From JBARRO01 sp049644265 (GTDB lineage: Bacteria; Bacteroidota; Ignavibacteria; UBA10030): a stretch of 14,501 bases of DNA. A model generated the notes under the pieces. It saw only the letters and a list, made by a program, of their open reading frames with translations. It was not told the origin of the DNA and did no database searches. Shown in pieces: positions 8,268-14,501 of the stretch. The stretch lies in contig JBARRO010000230.1 of assembly GCA_049644265.1 (NCBI GenBank), forward strand, positions 1-14,501, given 5' to 3'. The translations under genes were made by a program, and so were the position numbers. Position 1 is the first letter of the stretch, and each line of letters begins with the position of its first letter.

Positions 8268-10946
8268 CTACAGTTTCACGCTCAGACCAAGCTCCACCCT
8301 GCGGGGCTGATTAAATCGCGACGGATTCTGCAACTGCGCCGCATCACCCCCGGGCGTCAGTGAATAGTACGGACTTCCGGTTGTCTCAAAAACAAACCCG
8401 TTTGCATACTGGTCGTCGAACAGGTTGGATGCTCTGAAGAACATGCTGAGTTGCGCGCCGTCGAGAGAAAAATACTTCTCCGCCCGAACGTCCACCAGTG
8501 TCCAGGTTGGCTTGCGCGAGGAATTCCGCTCCAGTTGCGCTCCGAAGCCGGATCCAATGGCGGGTGTGTACGGACTGCCGTTGCCATACCGCAGGATGGC
8601 AGTCGCCGAAAAGTCGCCTGGAATATTCAACGATAGGGTGCTGTTGATTGTGTGTGTTTGGTCCCACGCGAATGGGATCTGACGGGGACGGGGATCACCG
8701 CCGGCCGCGGCGATGTTCGCGGTTTCAAATGGATCGCTGGAATTCCCGAGTGCCTTTTGGTATGTGTAACTTAGCGACCACGAGAGTTGGTCCGTCAGGC
8801 GCTGGTCGTAGAAAATCGTCGCACCATAAACGGAGCCAAAGTCGATATTGGTCATTCGGCTGTATTGAGCGGCCGTGTACGTCTGAATAAACTCCACTCC
8901 CAGAAGATCACGAATATCCTTATAGAAGATACTGACGTCGATCCCAGAGTTGCCACTGAACTCGGATTTGATACCAAACTCATACTGTGTTGTAAACTCA
9001 GGCTTCAGATCCGGATTCCCCATGACGCCGTAGTCCACGGCTCCTGCCTGGAGATTCTTCAGGATCGAGTAGTCATTATTCGAGTACATCAATCCCATTC
9101 CCGGCATCTGATAGAAATGGCCATAGGAGAAATAGACAGCTCCTTTTTCGGACATCGGGTACGAAATTCCGAGCCTCGGGGCGATGGCCAGTTTCTTTGT
9201 TGTTTTTCTTGGGGTCGATTGTGGAGCTCCCGAGATTACATTGGCAGGATTTGCCAGGTCACCCGGGATCGTCGACTGTGCGTCGAAGTACTCCAAACGA
9301 ATGCCAATTCGGACAAGAAGGTCAGTCATTTCAACCCGATCTTGCACGTAGGCAGCAAACGACATGGGATAATAGGTTTTTGCCTTGGGATGGAGAGAAT
9401 CATCGACCACGGGAATGATGAGGTCCCTCCCGTTGCGAGTCTCATGGTACACCGTCCCTGGAGCACCGAACTTCATGGACGAGGTTTGAGCCTCAAATCC
9501 CGCCTTGAAGAGATGGAATCTCTCAACTTGGCTCGTCAACGAGCCCTTCAGGACTCCACCGTTGGACTCTTGCTCGAACCTGTTCAGATTCACGCCCTGG
9601 ACAATCGCTCCCAGTTCGTAGTTGCCGTCGCCGATTGGCTGGCCAGCGCGTTGGTACCCCGGATCGTCAATGCTTGAGAATGCCCAGTCAGTGTATCGAA
9701 AAAAATTCTGCCGCACACTGAGGGTGTAGAACATCGTTGAAGAGAGGGTGTGTGTAATGTCGATGCCGTGGACCATCGAGAACTTCTTCTGCGTTGTCCG
9801 GCCGTCCGGATTGAAGCGATAACCGAAGTCGTAATTCTTCGAATCCCCCGTGCTACCAATCGATTGATAACTCAGCTGAATATCGTCGATGGACTTGTTC
9901 GAAATCTTGAACTGCCACGAGAGCTCCGAGTTCGTGCTCATCGGCACGGAAGCACGGTCGCCTGTGCCGTTGAATTGGCGGGCCTGGAAATCCGAGCTGT
10001 CGGTCGGCAGAAATCTTCTCTGTCCGAACAAATAGCCATCATCTCCGTACTTCCTCAGGCTTATCAGGAAGGCGGTTTGGGGCAATCCGCTCGGTCCGCT
10101 GAGCGTGAAGGTGTGACTTTGAATTCGTACGGGATCAACGGTCGTAAAGTACGGGTACGTGTTTCTGTTCGAAGAGTTCGGAAGGTAATCCCCAATATAC
10201 GATTCTGCGTACACGTCAAACCGATCCTCCGACCCGCTGCGGAGCACCGCGTTCACCACGCCGCTCATCGCCTGCCCGTACTCTGCATCGAATGTCCCGC
10301 TGATGACCTGCACTTCCTGCAAAACGGATTTGTCCAGCTGCACGGTCGAGGTGTTGTCGTAGGGATTGTTCACGGAAACTCCGTCAACCTGGTATTGCAC
10401 CTCACCCGATCTGCCGCCGCGGAAATGTCCGTCCACAACTCCCGCCTGAAGCTTCACAATATCGTTGAGATTTTGGACCGGCATCACATCGATGTCGTCC
10501 TTCCCGAGGATTGCCACGGCACTCGTCTGACGCGTGTCGACAAGGGGGCGCACGGCTGTTACCACAACTTCCTGAGCCTGGACCGCTTCCTCCGGCAGAA
10601 CCACGTTGAGCGTTGTCGTCTGGCCGGCATTCACACGAACATCCTTGACCGTCCTTGTCGTGTACCCGATTCCGCTAAACCGGACCTCGTACGCTCCTGC
10701 GGGAACGTTGAGAATATTGTAGTACCCTTCCTCGTTCGCAGCTGCACCAATGGTCGTCCCTATGAGCAAGACATTCGCGCCAAGAACAGGAATGTTCTTC
10801 TGGTCGACAACTCGTCCGGTGAGTTTTCCACGGGTATCGGAGAAAGCGACTGATGCGTTCAAGATGGAGAGAAGAGAGAGAAGCAGGAATCCCCGTGTCG
10901 CGTGCAACACCTGACAATGCATCAGTACTTTTGGGTGGGTGGACAT
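8268..10946 (-). CDS. TonB-dependent outer-membrane receptor with carboxypeptidase-regulatory-like domain
   Basis: With the start chosen here (ATG 10946) the protein has 892 residues. The signal peptide is GFLLLSLLSILNASVAFS at about 19-36. Residues 39-118 are a CarboxypepD_reg-like domain (GRVVDQKNIPVLGANVLL, EEGYYNILNVPAGAYEVRF). QEVVVTA near 125-131 resembles a TonB box. The plug spans about 135-245 (VQYQVDGVSVNNPY, FDAEYGQAMSGVVNAVLRSG), followed by the barrel, ending RRVELGLSVKL. The frame is open back to ATG 11045, but that would translate through the intergenic hairpin and place about 50 residues before the signal peptide, so it was rejected. ATG 10922 is an equally plausible start; neither has a good Shine-Dalgarno. 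Family knowledge: energy-dependent import of ligands, here probably oligosaccharides given the GH144/GH94 neighbours. It lacks an adjacent SusD, so it is not a classical SusC pair. Confidence 0.92.
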   Translation of the reverse strand: MSTHPKVLMHCQVLHATRGFLLLSLLSILNASVAFSDTRGKLTGRVVDQKNIPVLGANVLLIGTTIGAAANEEGYYNILNVPAGAYEVRFSGIGYTTRTVKDVRVNAGQTTTLNVVLPEEAVQAQEVVVTAVRPLVDTRQTSAVAILGKDDIDVMPVQNLNDIVKLQAGVVDGHFRGGRSGEVQYQVDGVSVNNPYDNTSTVQLDKSVLQEVQVISGTFDAEYGQAMSGVVNAVLRSGSEDRFDVYAESYIGDYLPNSSNRNTYPYFTTVDPVRIQSHTFTLSGPSGLPQTAFLISLRKYGDDGYLFGQRRFLPTDSSDFQARQFNGTGDRASVPMSTNSELSWQFKISNKSIDDIQLSYQSIGSTGDSKNYDFGYRFNPDGRTTQKKFSMVHGIDITHTLSSTMFYTLSVRQNFFRYTDWAFSSIDDPGYQRAGQPIGDGNYELGAIVQGVNLNRFEQESNGGVLKGSLTSQVERFHLFKAGFEAQTSSMKFGAPGTVYHETRNGRDLIIPVVDDSLHPKAKTYYPMSFAAYVQDRVEMTDLLVRIGIRLEYFDAQSTIPGDLANPANVISGAPQSTPRKTTKKLAIAPRLGISYPMSEKGAVYFSYGHFYQMPGMGLMYSNNDYSILKNLQAGAVDYGVMGNPDLKPEFTTQYEFGIKSEFSGNSGIDVSIFYKDIRDLLGVEFIQTYTAAQYSRMTNIDFGSVYGATIFYDQRLTDQLSWSLSYTYQKALGNSSDPFETANIAAAGGDPRPRQIPFAWDQTHTINSTLSLNIPGDFSATAILRYGNGSPYTPAIGSGFGAQLERNSSRKPTWTLVDVRAEKYFSLDGAQLSMFFRASNLFDDQYANGFVFETTGSPYYSLTPGGDAAQLQNPSRFNQPRRVELGLSVKL

Positions 10947-10965
10947 AGGGATGTTCGGCCGGGCC

Positions 10966-10997
10966 GGTTTATGGAAACCACAATCTGGAGCTTTGTG
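10966..10997. repeat. Two adjacent short inverted repeats in the receptor's leader
   Basis: GGTTT(10966-10970)-ATGG-AAACC(10975-10979) is followed without a gap by CACAA(10979-10983)-9 nt-TTGTG(10993-10997). Together with the larger hairpin at 11013-11040 they give a compact chain of three stem-loops in the non-coding gap. They may be parts of one dispersed intergenic repeat or structures of the leader RNA; the short stems alone could be chance. Confidence 0.4.
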
Positions 10998-11012
10998 CTG
11001 CTCTAATACGCT

Positions 11013-11040
11013 GGTACCGCCGCCTCGCGGCGACGGCACC
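11013..11040 (-). other. Intercistronic RNA hairpin with GCGA (GNRA) tetraloop
   Basis: On the minus-strand RNA, GGUGCCGUCGCC and GGCGGCGGUACC flank GCGA and pair over all 12 positions; two pairs are G-U wobbles. On the plus-strand RNA those two positions become A-C mismatches, so the uninterrupted helix exists only in the sense transcript of this operon. It starts 14 nt after the stop codon of the CBM9-like gene and ends 66 nt before the receptor start. No U-tract follows, so it is not a standard intrinsic terminator. An mRNA-end protector or processing point that sets different levels for upstream and downstream genes is plausible; an extragenic palindromic repeat is the alternative. Confidence 0.7.
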
Positions 11041-11054
11041 AACATGAACAGCGA

Positions 11055-12932
11055 TTACTTCATGAGAAGCATTCTGCCGACATCCGACAGTCTTCGTTCG
11101 CCCGTCGCAGCAGAGGTGAAATCCACGGTGTAGTAGTAGACACCGCTTGCTAGCCCGGTCGCGTTAAAGACGTAATCCTGTACTCCCGGCGATGCTGAAG
11201 TCATCATCCGCGTCTGAAGCACGCGCCCAAGGAGATCGTACACACGGAGCATATACGAGCCGTACTCCGGCAGCGAAAAGCGCAGGTGCGTGGACGGGTT
11301 GAAGGGATTCGGGAAGTTGTTGTAGATCCTGAACTCGCCCGGCGTATAGGTGATGGTGTGCTCATTCACTGCCGTCACCTTGTTCGTCTCGTCCAAAACG
11401 CTCAGAGCGCTCGGCCCCTGACCTTCCCACTCATGGAAGTACCAGGTACGGGTGCAGAAACTATCCGGGCCGGACGTGTAGACGTTTCCGTCGTTGAAGT
11501 TCATACTCCAGAAGATCGTCTTCTTCTGGGCTCCCGAGGCATAGCCGAGTTTGGTGAGATCGAGCTTTACTTCGACCGTATAACCTGCATCCGTGTCGCC
11601 AGGATTATTGATGGTCGAAGGCTGGCCGCCCACCTTGTTCTTCAGCTTTGCACCAAACTTCGCGGCATTGCGTGTAATAAGACCGGTCAGGTCGTTGTCA
11701 GCCAGCGCTGTTGCTGTGCTGTCCAGGCGAACTGTTAGCCGATAACTCTTCAAGCGCCCCTGAGCATCGCGCAACGAATCCGCTCCGTCCCAGAAGGTGA
11801 TCCGAACTGCATCCATCCGGTCATCGTTGGTGCTTGAAACGAGCTTCCGATCCGTCACATCAAACCCAAAGTACACCGAATCGCCTTTGAAGAAGTACTT
11901 GACACGACAGACTCCTGTGTCGTTTTGGATCCCGGACCTCGGCGCAAGTGCCTGCCAGCCATTGCTGTTGAATTGGCCCATTGGAGGATACGTCGCCCGC
12001 ACAGCTGCGTCTCCATATTTCACGTCAAACCAAGGGGCGTTCGTCCACACGCTCTCGGAAAGATCGCCATCCACCGCGACGTTGGGATAATCTGCGCCGC
12101 TTTTGAATGTGAGATCATACGGCGCCGCCGGAGGGGTCCCGCTCGTTGTCGTCACTGCCGGATTGAAATACACTCGGCCGAACATGGCCGCTGTCCACTC
12201 TCCCTGCCACCACACACGCGAATAGGAGTTCTTGCCTTTGTTCGGCCAGTTGTAATCGCCATCCCAGATGCAGATACGTATCGGCAGGACATCTCCGCCG
12301 ACCGCCGCGGGGTTTACGCCGATGGAATCAAGTCTGACGACCATCTCCATGACGTAGCCGGTATCGGGAACAAACACCGAGCTCGACGCTCCTGTGTCCG
12401 ATGACGAAACCCCCAGGACCCTGGTCATTCCGTCAAAGATTCCGGGGCTTGGCAGCCATCCGCTCGCCGCAGGCACGGTACCAGCACCGCTGACACCCAG
12501 CCACCACATATTGGTTTCTTTGTACCCAAGATACGTCCCACGTCCTGCCAGCGAAGCGAAGAATCCATCACACGCTTCCCAGTCAGGACCCCCGACGGAG
12601 CTATCCTTTGCGATAACCCCGATATACAGTCTCTTTGCCACGGGGTCTGCCAGGAATTTGATCACAGCATTCGCGGGATCAGTGGGCGTATTCGTTCCTG
12701 CGAACAAATACCCGCTTCCGGGATCTCCGCTTCTTGTGCCGTATTTCAAAACAATGGAGTCGGCTTGTGCCCATACCGCTTCATTCAACTTTCCGTCCAA
12801 TGTCATGACCGTTGCGTTCGGAATCGCTCGTGCCCAGACATAATCGGCACGCGGGCTGAACGGCTGCGCCGCTACAATGCCCGTGGCAAGCAGACAAAGG
12901 AGCGCAACAAGGAATATCCTCTGATGCTTCAT
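11055..12932 (-). CDS. Secreted protein with two CBM9-like carbohydrate-binding domains and T9SS sorting domain
   Basis: This protein has 625 residues. Signal peptide 1-22 ends IVAA-Q. Two related domains each open with the CBM9-like signature: LDGKLNEAVW (45-54, domain about 38-256) and VDGDLSESVW (287-296, domain about 280-500); each has aromatic strands typical of this fold (NMWWLGVSG, YNWPNK; KTIFWSMNFNDG). Residues 530-625 are a canonical T9SS type-A tail: NNFPNPFNPST, YMLRVYDLLGRVLQT, GLASGVYYYTVDF. The protein should be exported and held at the cell surface. CBM9-like domains occur in xylanases and in many surface sugar-binding proteins; no catalytic domain is seen between them. Given the locus, capture of a beta-glucan or its fragments is likely but unproven. 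ATG 12932 is preceded by AAGGAG with 8-nt spacing. It lies 110 nt downstream of lacI. Confidence 0.85.
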   Translation of the reverse strand: MKHQRIFLVALLCLLATGIVAAQPFSPRADYVWARAIPNATVMTLDGKLNEAVWAQADSIVLKYGTRSGDPGSGYLFAGTNTPTDPANAVIKFLADPVAKRLYIGVIAKDSSVGGPDWEACDGFFASLAGRGTYLGYKETNMWWLGVSGAGTVPAASGWLPSPGIFDGMTRVLGVSSSDTGASSSVFVPDTGYVMEMVVRLDSIGVNPAAVGGDVLPIRICIWDGDYNWPNKGKNSYSRVWWQGEWTAAMFGRVYFNPAVTTTSGTPPAAPYDLTFKSGADYPNVAVDGDLSESVWTNAPWFDVKYGDAAVRATYPPMGQFNSNGWQALAPRSGIQNDTGVCRVKYFFKGDSVYFGFDVTDRKLVSSTNDDRMDAVRITFWDGADSLRDAQGRLKSYRLTVRLDSTATALADNDLTGLITRNAAKFGAKLKNKVGGQPSTINNPGDTDAGYTVEVKLDLTKLGYASGAQKKTIFWSMNFNDGNVYTSGPDSFCTRTWYFHEWEGQGPSALSVLDETNKVTAVNEHTITYTPGEFRIYNNFPNPFNPSTHLRFSLPEYGSYMLRVYDLLGRVLQTRMMTSASPGVQDYVFNATGLASGVYYYTVDFTSAATGERRLSDVGRMLLMK

Positions 12933-12946
12933 TGGTTAATCTCCTT
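12930..12946 (-). promoter_or_regulatory. Ribosome binding site of the CBM9-like gene
   Basis: AAGGAG at 12946-12941 lies 8 nt before ATG 12932. The rest of the 110-nt gap from lacI (12933-13042) shows no convincing promoter, operator or terminator hairpin, so read-through from lacI is possible. Confidence 0.65.
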
Positions 12947-13042
12947 GTGAAAGATAGAAGGATTGATGGATTATGGTAAACAGTGGTTTCATGCGTTGCA
13001 GCGTGCTCCCTCCTTTCTTAAGCAACTGATGATTGATGTGGT

Positions 13043-14092
13043 TTATAAATGGACTTGATGAACAACATTCAATGCACGGAGCGGCGCGTCTGCAGGGCAG
13101 CCGCATGATTCACGCACGACGACGGCCGCTTGAAGTAACACTTGTTTCCTGGAATGCACATTCTTGTTCTTGACTCCGTTCAGTAGTGTCTGAATCGCAA
13201 GACTTCCCAGTTCGCGGATCGCGATGCGGGCCGTGGTCAGCGATGGCTTGAGGAATTGTGCGACCGGAATATCATCAAAGCCTGCGATCGCCATGTCCTG
13301 AGGGACTTTAATCCCAAAACTCCGGAGAGCACTCATGGCTCCGATCGCCATCGAATCATTCGACGCGAAGATCGCCGTCGGCCGTGGAGTGAGCTCAACC
13401 AGGCGTTTGATGGCTTCCTGGCCCGACTGCTCCGTAAAGTCGCCCGGGATTTCGAGCTCTTCCGAAACGACGGCGCCCGCTTCGGTGAGCGCTTTGCGAT
13501 ATCCGAGAAGCCGCTCCTCCGCATCGAGGTTTGACGATGTCCCTTTGATGATGGCAATCCTCTTGTGTCCGTGCGACGCAAGGTGCCTGACAACCTGGTA
13601 AGCGCCCTGGTAATCGTCGATATTGATCGAATCAAACGCTTGTCCGTCCACGGAACAATTGAGGAGGACGACGGGAAGACTCCTTGGCAGACTGGACTCC
13701 AGAGTGTGCGCGTCAATGTGTGGAGACATGAGGACAATTCCATCCACTCGACCGCGCATTGCGTGGAGCGAGGATTCGATATCTTCTCTGTTGTTGTGAG
13801 AACTCGAGACCAGGAGATGGTAACTATGCTGCTGTGCCGTTTGGTCCGCTCCTCGGATGACCTCTGAAAAGAATTCGCCGAAAAGATCGGGAAGCAGCAG
13901 CACGATTGTATCGGTTTTGTGAGTACTGAGGCTACGGGCGGATGCATTCGGGGTGTAGCGAATTTCTCTGGCGATCTGCCTGATGCGTTCCCGCGTCGGC
14001 TCGGCGACAAGACTGCTATCACTCAGGGCGCGGGAAACCGTGGCTATCGACACCGCGGCTTTTTTCGCAACTTCCCGAATTGTCGGTTTCAA
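13043..14092 (-). CDS. LacI-family transcriptional repressor
   Basis: This 349-residue protein has an N-terminal helix-turn-helix TIREVAKKAAVSIATVSRAL (4-23), a hinge helix YTPNASARSLS (about 47-57) with the minor-groove Leu, and a periplasmic-binding-protein-like sensor domain from about 60 to 330 (TIVLLLPDLFGEFFSEVIRG, GHKRIAIIKG, AIFASNDSMAIGAM, MAIAGFDDIPVAQFLKPSLTT), ending VVRESCGCP plus a short tail. The start is TTG at 14092: no in-frame ATG or GTG lies between it and an upstream TAG, and starting there places the HTH at the usual distance. The Shine-Dalgarno is weak. Family knowledge: binds a sugar or sugar phosphate and releases CG-centred palindromic operators. Two such sites lie just upstream, at the predicted transcription start, so autorepression is likely. 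The inducer is probably a product of the GH144/GH94 pathway (inference). Confidence 0.95.
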   Translation of the reverse strand: MKPTIREVAKKAAVSIATVSRALSDSSLVAEPTRERIRQIAREIRYTPNASARSLSTHKTDTIVLLLPDLFGEFFSEVIRGADQTAQQHSYHLLVSSSHNNREDIESSLHAMRGRVDGIVLMSPHIDAHTLESSLPRSLPVVLLNCSVDGQAFDSINIDDYQGAYQVVRHLASHGHKRIAIIKGTSSNLDAEERLLGYRKALTEAGAVVSEELEIPGDFTEQSGQEAIKRLVELTPRPTAIFASNDSMAIGAMSALRSFGIKVPQDMAIAGFDDIPVAQFLKPSLTTARIAIRELGSLAIQTLLNGVKNKNVHSRKQVLLQAAVVVRESCGCPADAPLRALNVVHQVHL

Positions 14093-14143
14093 TGCTTCAC
14101 TGAAAAGCTGATTTTCCGACTAGACTGTTCTTGTATGGAGGGA

Positions 14144-14159
14144 ATGTAACCGGTTACAT
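14144..14159. promoter_or_regulatory. LacI-family operator 1, perfect 16-bp palindrome
   Basis: ATGTAACCGGTTACAT is perfectly palindromic around a central CG step, the form bound by LacI-family proteins. It lies about 52 nt upstream of the TTG start, in the predicted 5' leader just after +1. Confidence 0.75.
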
Positions 14160-14172
14160 GAAAGCGCTTACA
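14159..14172. promoter_or_regulatory. LacI-family operator 2, near-perfect 14-bp palindrome
   Basis: TGAAAGCGCTTACA has one mismatched pair around an AAGCGCTT core, very close to the common LacI-family operator form. Its centre is 14 bp from that of operator 1, it covers the predicted transcription start, and it abuts the -10 box. Confidence 0.75.
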
Positions 14173-14200
14173 TTTTAAGGAATATACAAACTTTTGTCAA
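14172..14200 (-). promoter_or_regulatory. Sigma-70-type promoter of lacI (and possibly of the whole operon)
   Basis: TTGACA (14200-14195), 17-nt spacer, TAAAAT (14177-14172). Transcription would start near 14165, inside operator 2, giving a leader of about 73 nt before the TTG codon. Confidence 0.7.
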
Positions 14201-14282
14201 GTACGATTTTGGGAAACTGAGCGGTGAATCTCCTGAAAAATGCGGGTAATAATTGTACGAAACAAATCTGGACCACCCCCTA

Positions 14283-14310
14283 ATTATGGACTCTTTCGGG
14301 AGGGCGTCAA
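14283..14310 (-). promoter_or_regulatory. Possible second, distal promoter
   Basis: TTGACG (14310-14305), 16-nt spacer, CATAAT (14288-14283): one mismatch to consensus in each box. It would start transcription about 110 nt upstream of the proximal promoter, outside the operators but reading through them. Confidence 0.35.
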
Positions 14311-14352
14311 CCGGACGATTGAATGATTTTCTCAATTACAGCAGATAGCGGA

Positions 14353-14374
14353 GGAACTCCTTGCGATGAGTTCC
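14353..14374 (-). terminator. Weak hairpin downstream of the right-edge gene
   Basis: GGAACTC and GAGTTCC form a 7-bp stem with an 8-nt loop, 28 nt after the stop codon at 14402. No U-tract follows, so termination is uncertain. A tandem 9-mer (GGGCAGAAA twice on the plus strand, 14378-14395) lies between the stop and the hairpin. Confidence 0.25.
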
Positions 14375-14401
14375 AGAGGGCAGAAAGGGCAGAAAACGGC
14401 A

Positions 14402-14501
14402 CTATTTCGCGATAACTGTGCCATCAAACTCGGCTCGCACCGAGTTCCCTAAGAGACGAAGGGTCGCAGTTTTGAAGCCGACAACAGGATATTCTTTCGC
14501 T
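14402..14501 (-). CDS. C-terminal end of an unidentified upstream protein
   Basis: One minus-strand frame is open from the window edge (14500) to TAG at 14404-14402, giving 32 residues that look like a real beta-rich C-terminus (GFKTATLRLLGNSVRAEFDG). Similar strand-turn endings occur in sugar-active beta-sandwich domains, but the fragment is too short to name. The 201 bases between this stop and the proximal lacI promoter (14201-14401) hold only the distal promoter candidate and weak repeats; no divergent gene was seen. Confidence 0.45.
   Translation of the reverse strand, partial: AKEYPVVGFKTATLRLLGNSVRAEFDGTVIAK

Noticed and set aside
7255..8310. 351-codon plus-strand open frame
   Set aside because: It lies antisense to the well-supported 1088-residue gene, has no domain, signal peptide or RBS, and its Arg/Val/Ile/His-rich composition is typical of a shadow frame.
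9750..10853. 367-codon plus-strand open frame
   Set aside because: Antisense to the TonB receptor; no recognisable protein features. The same applies to the 296-codon frame at 8787-9677 and the 260-codon frame at 3582-4364.
10947..11045. Upstream ATG extending the TonB receptor through the hairpin
   Set aside because: The extra residues come from non-coding inverted repeats and would bury the signal peptide about 50 residues inside the protein.
12936..12992. 18-residue open frame ending just before the CBM9-like gene
   Set aside because: Its nearest purine-rich stretch is about 16 nt from the ATG, too far for a good RBS, and the peptide shows no leader-peptide feature such as runs of one amino acid.
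12970..12992. TGAAAC...TTTACC pair as a third LacI operator
   Set aside because: The half-sites are too far apart and lack the central CG of the two good operators.
1..14501. CRISPR arrays, tRNA or rRNA genes, transposases
   Set aside because: No regularly spaced repeats, cloverleaf or rRNA-like stretch, and no transposase-like protein was seen on either strand.

Overview
The window is a single minus-strand gene cluster for carbohydrate use from a bacterium of the Bacteroidota/Ignavibacteriota/Calditrichota kind (FCB group). Evidence for this placement is a TonB-dependent receptor with a carboxypeptidase-regulatory-like N-terminal domain, two secreted proteins with C-terminal 'NPFNPST'/'VPNPY'-type sorting domains of the type IX secretion system (T9SS), and a PorV/PorQ-family barrel. 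Clear Shine-Dalgarno sequences and an E. coli-like TTGACA-17-TAAAAT promoter, rather than the Bacteroidia TTTG/TAnnTTTG type, argue for an Ignavibacteria/Calditrichota-like lineage over a typical Bacteroides. This is inference; no search was run.

Layout in transcription order (right to left): the last 32 codons of an unidentified upstream protein (14402-14501); an intergenic region with two candidate promoters and two abutting LacI-type operators (14144-14172); a LacI-family repressor with a TTG start (14092-13043); a secreted protein with two CBM9-like domains and a T9SS tail (12932-11055); an intergenic block rich in inverted repeats, including a strong 12-bp hairpin with a GCGA tetraloop (11013-11040); a TonB-dependent receptor (about 10946-8268); a large secreted protein with an FN3-like domain, Ca-binding-type loops and a T9SS tail (8247-4981); a PorV/PorQ-family outer-membrane protein with a GTG start (4967-3960); a cytoplasmic GH94 phosphorylase (3944-1533); and, overlapping its stop by ATGA, a secreted GH144/glycoamylase-like enzyme (1536 to beyond the left edge). 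From the TonB receptor to the GH144 gene the gaps are 20, 13, 15 and -4 nt, so these five genes look like one transcription unit. lacI and the CBM9-like gene may be its first two members.

Working model: the secreted GH144-like enzyme cuts a beta-glucan outside the cell (GH144 founders are endo-beta-1,2-glucanases). The CBM9-like protein and the 1088-residue protein bind or deliver oligosaccharides at the surface, the TonB receptor imports them, and GH94 splits them in the cytoplasm with phosphate to give glucose-1-phosphate. LacI represses in the absence of sugar. No SusD is present. A T9SS-tailed partner plus a PorV-like barrel sits where SusD would be expected, which is the most unusual feature here. 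Beta-1,2-glucan as substrate is an inference from the GH144+GH94 pairing, not proven by the sequence.
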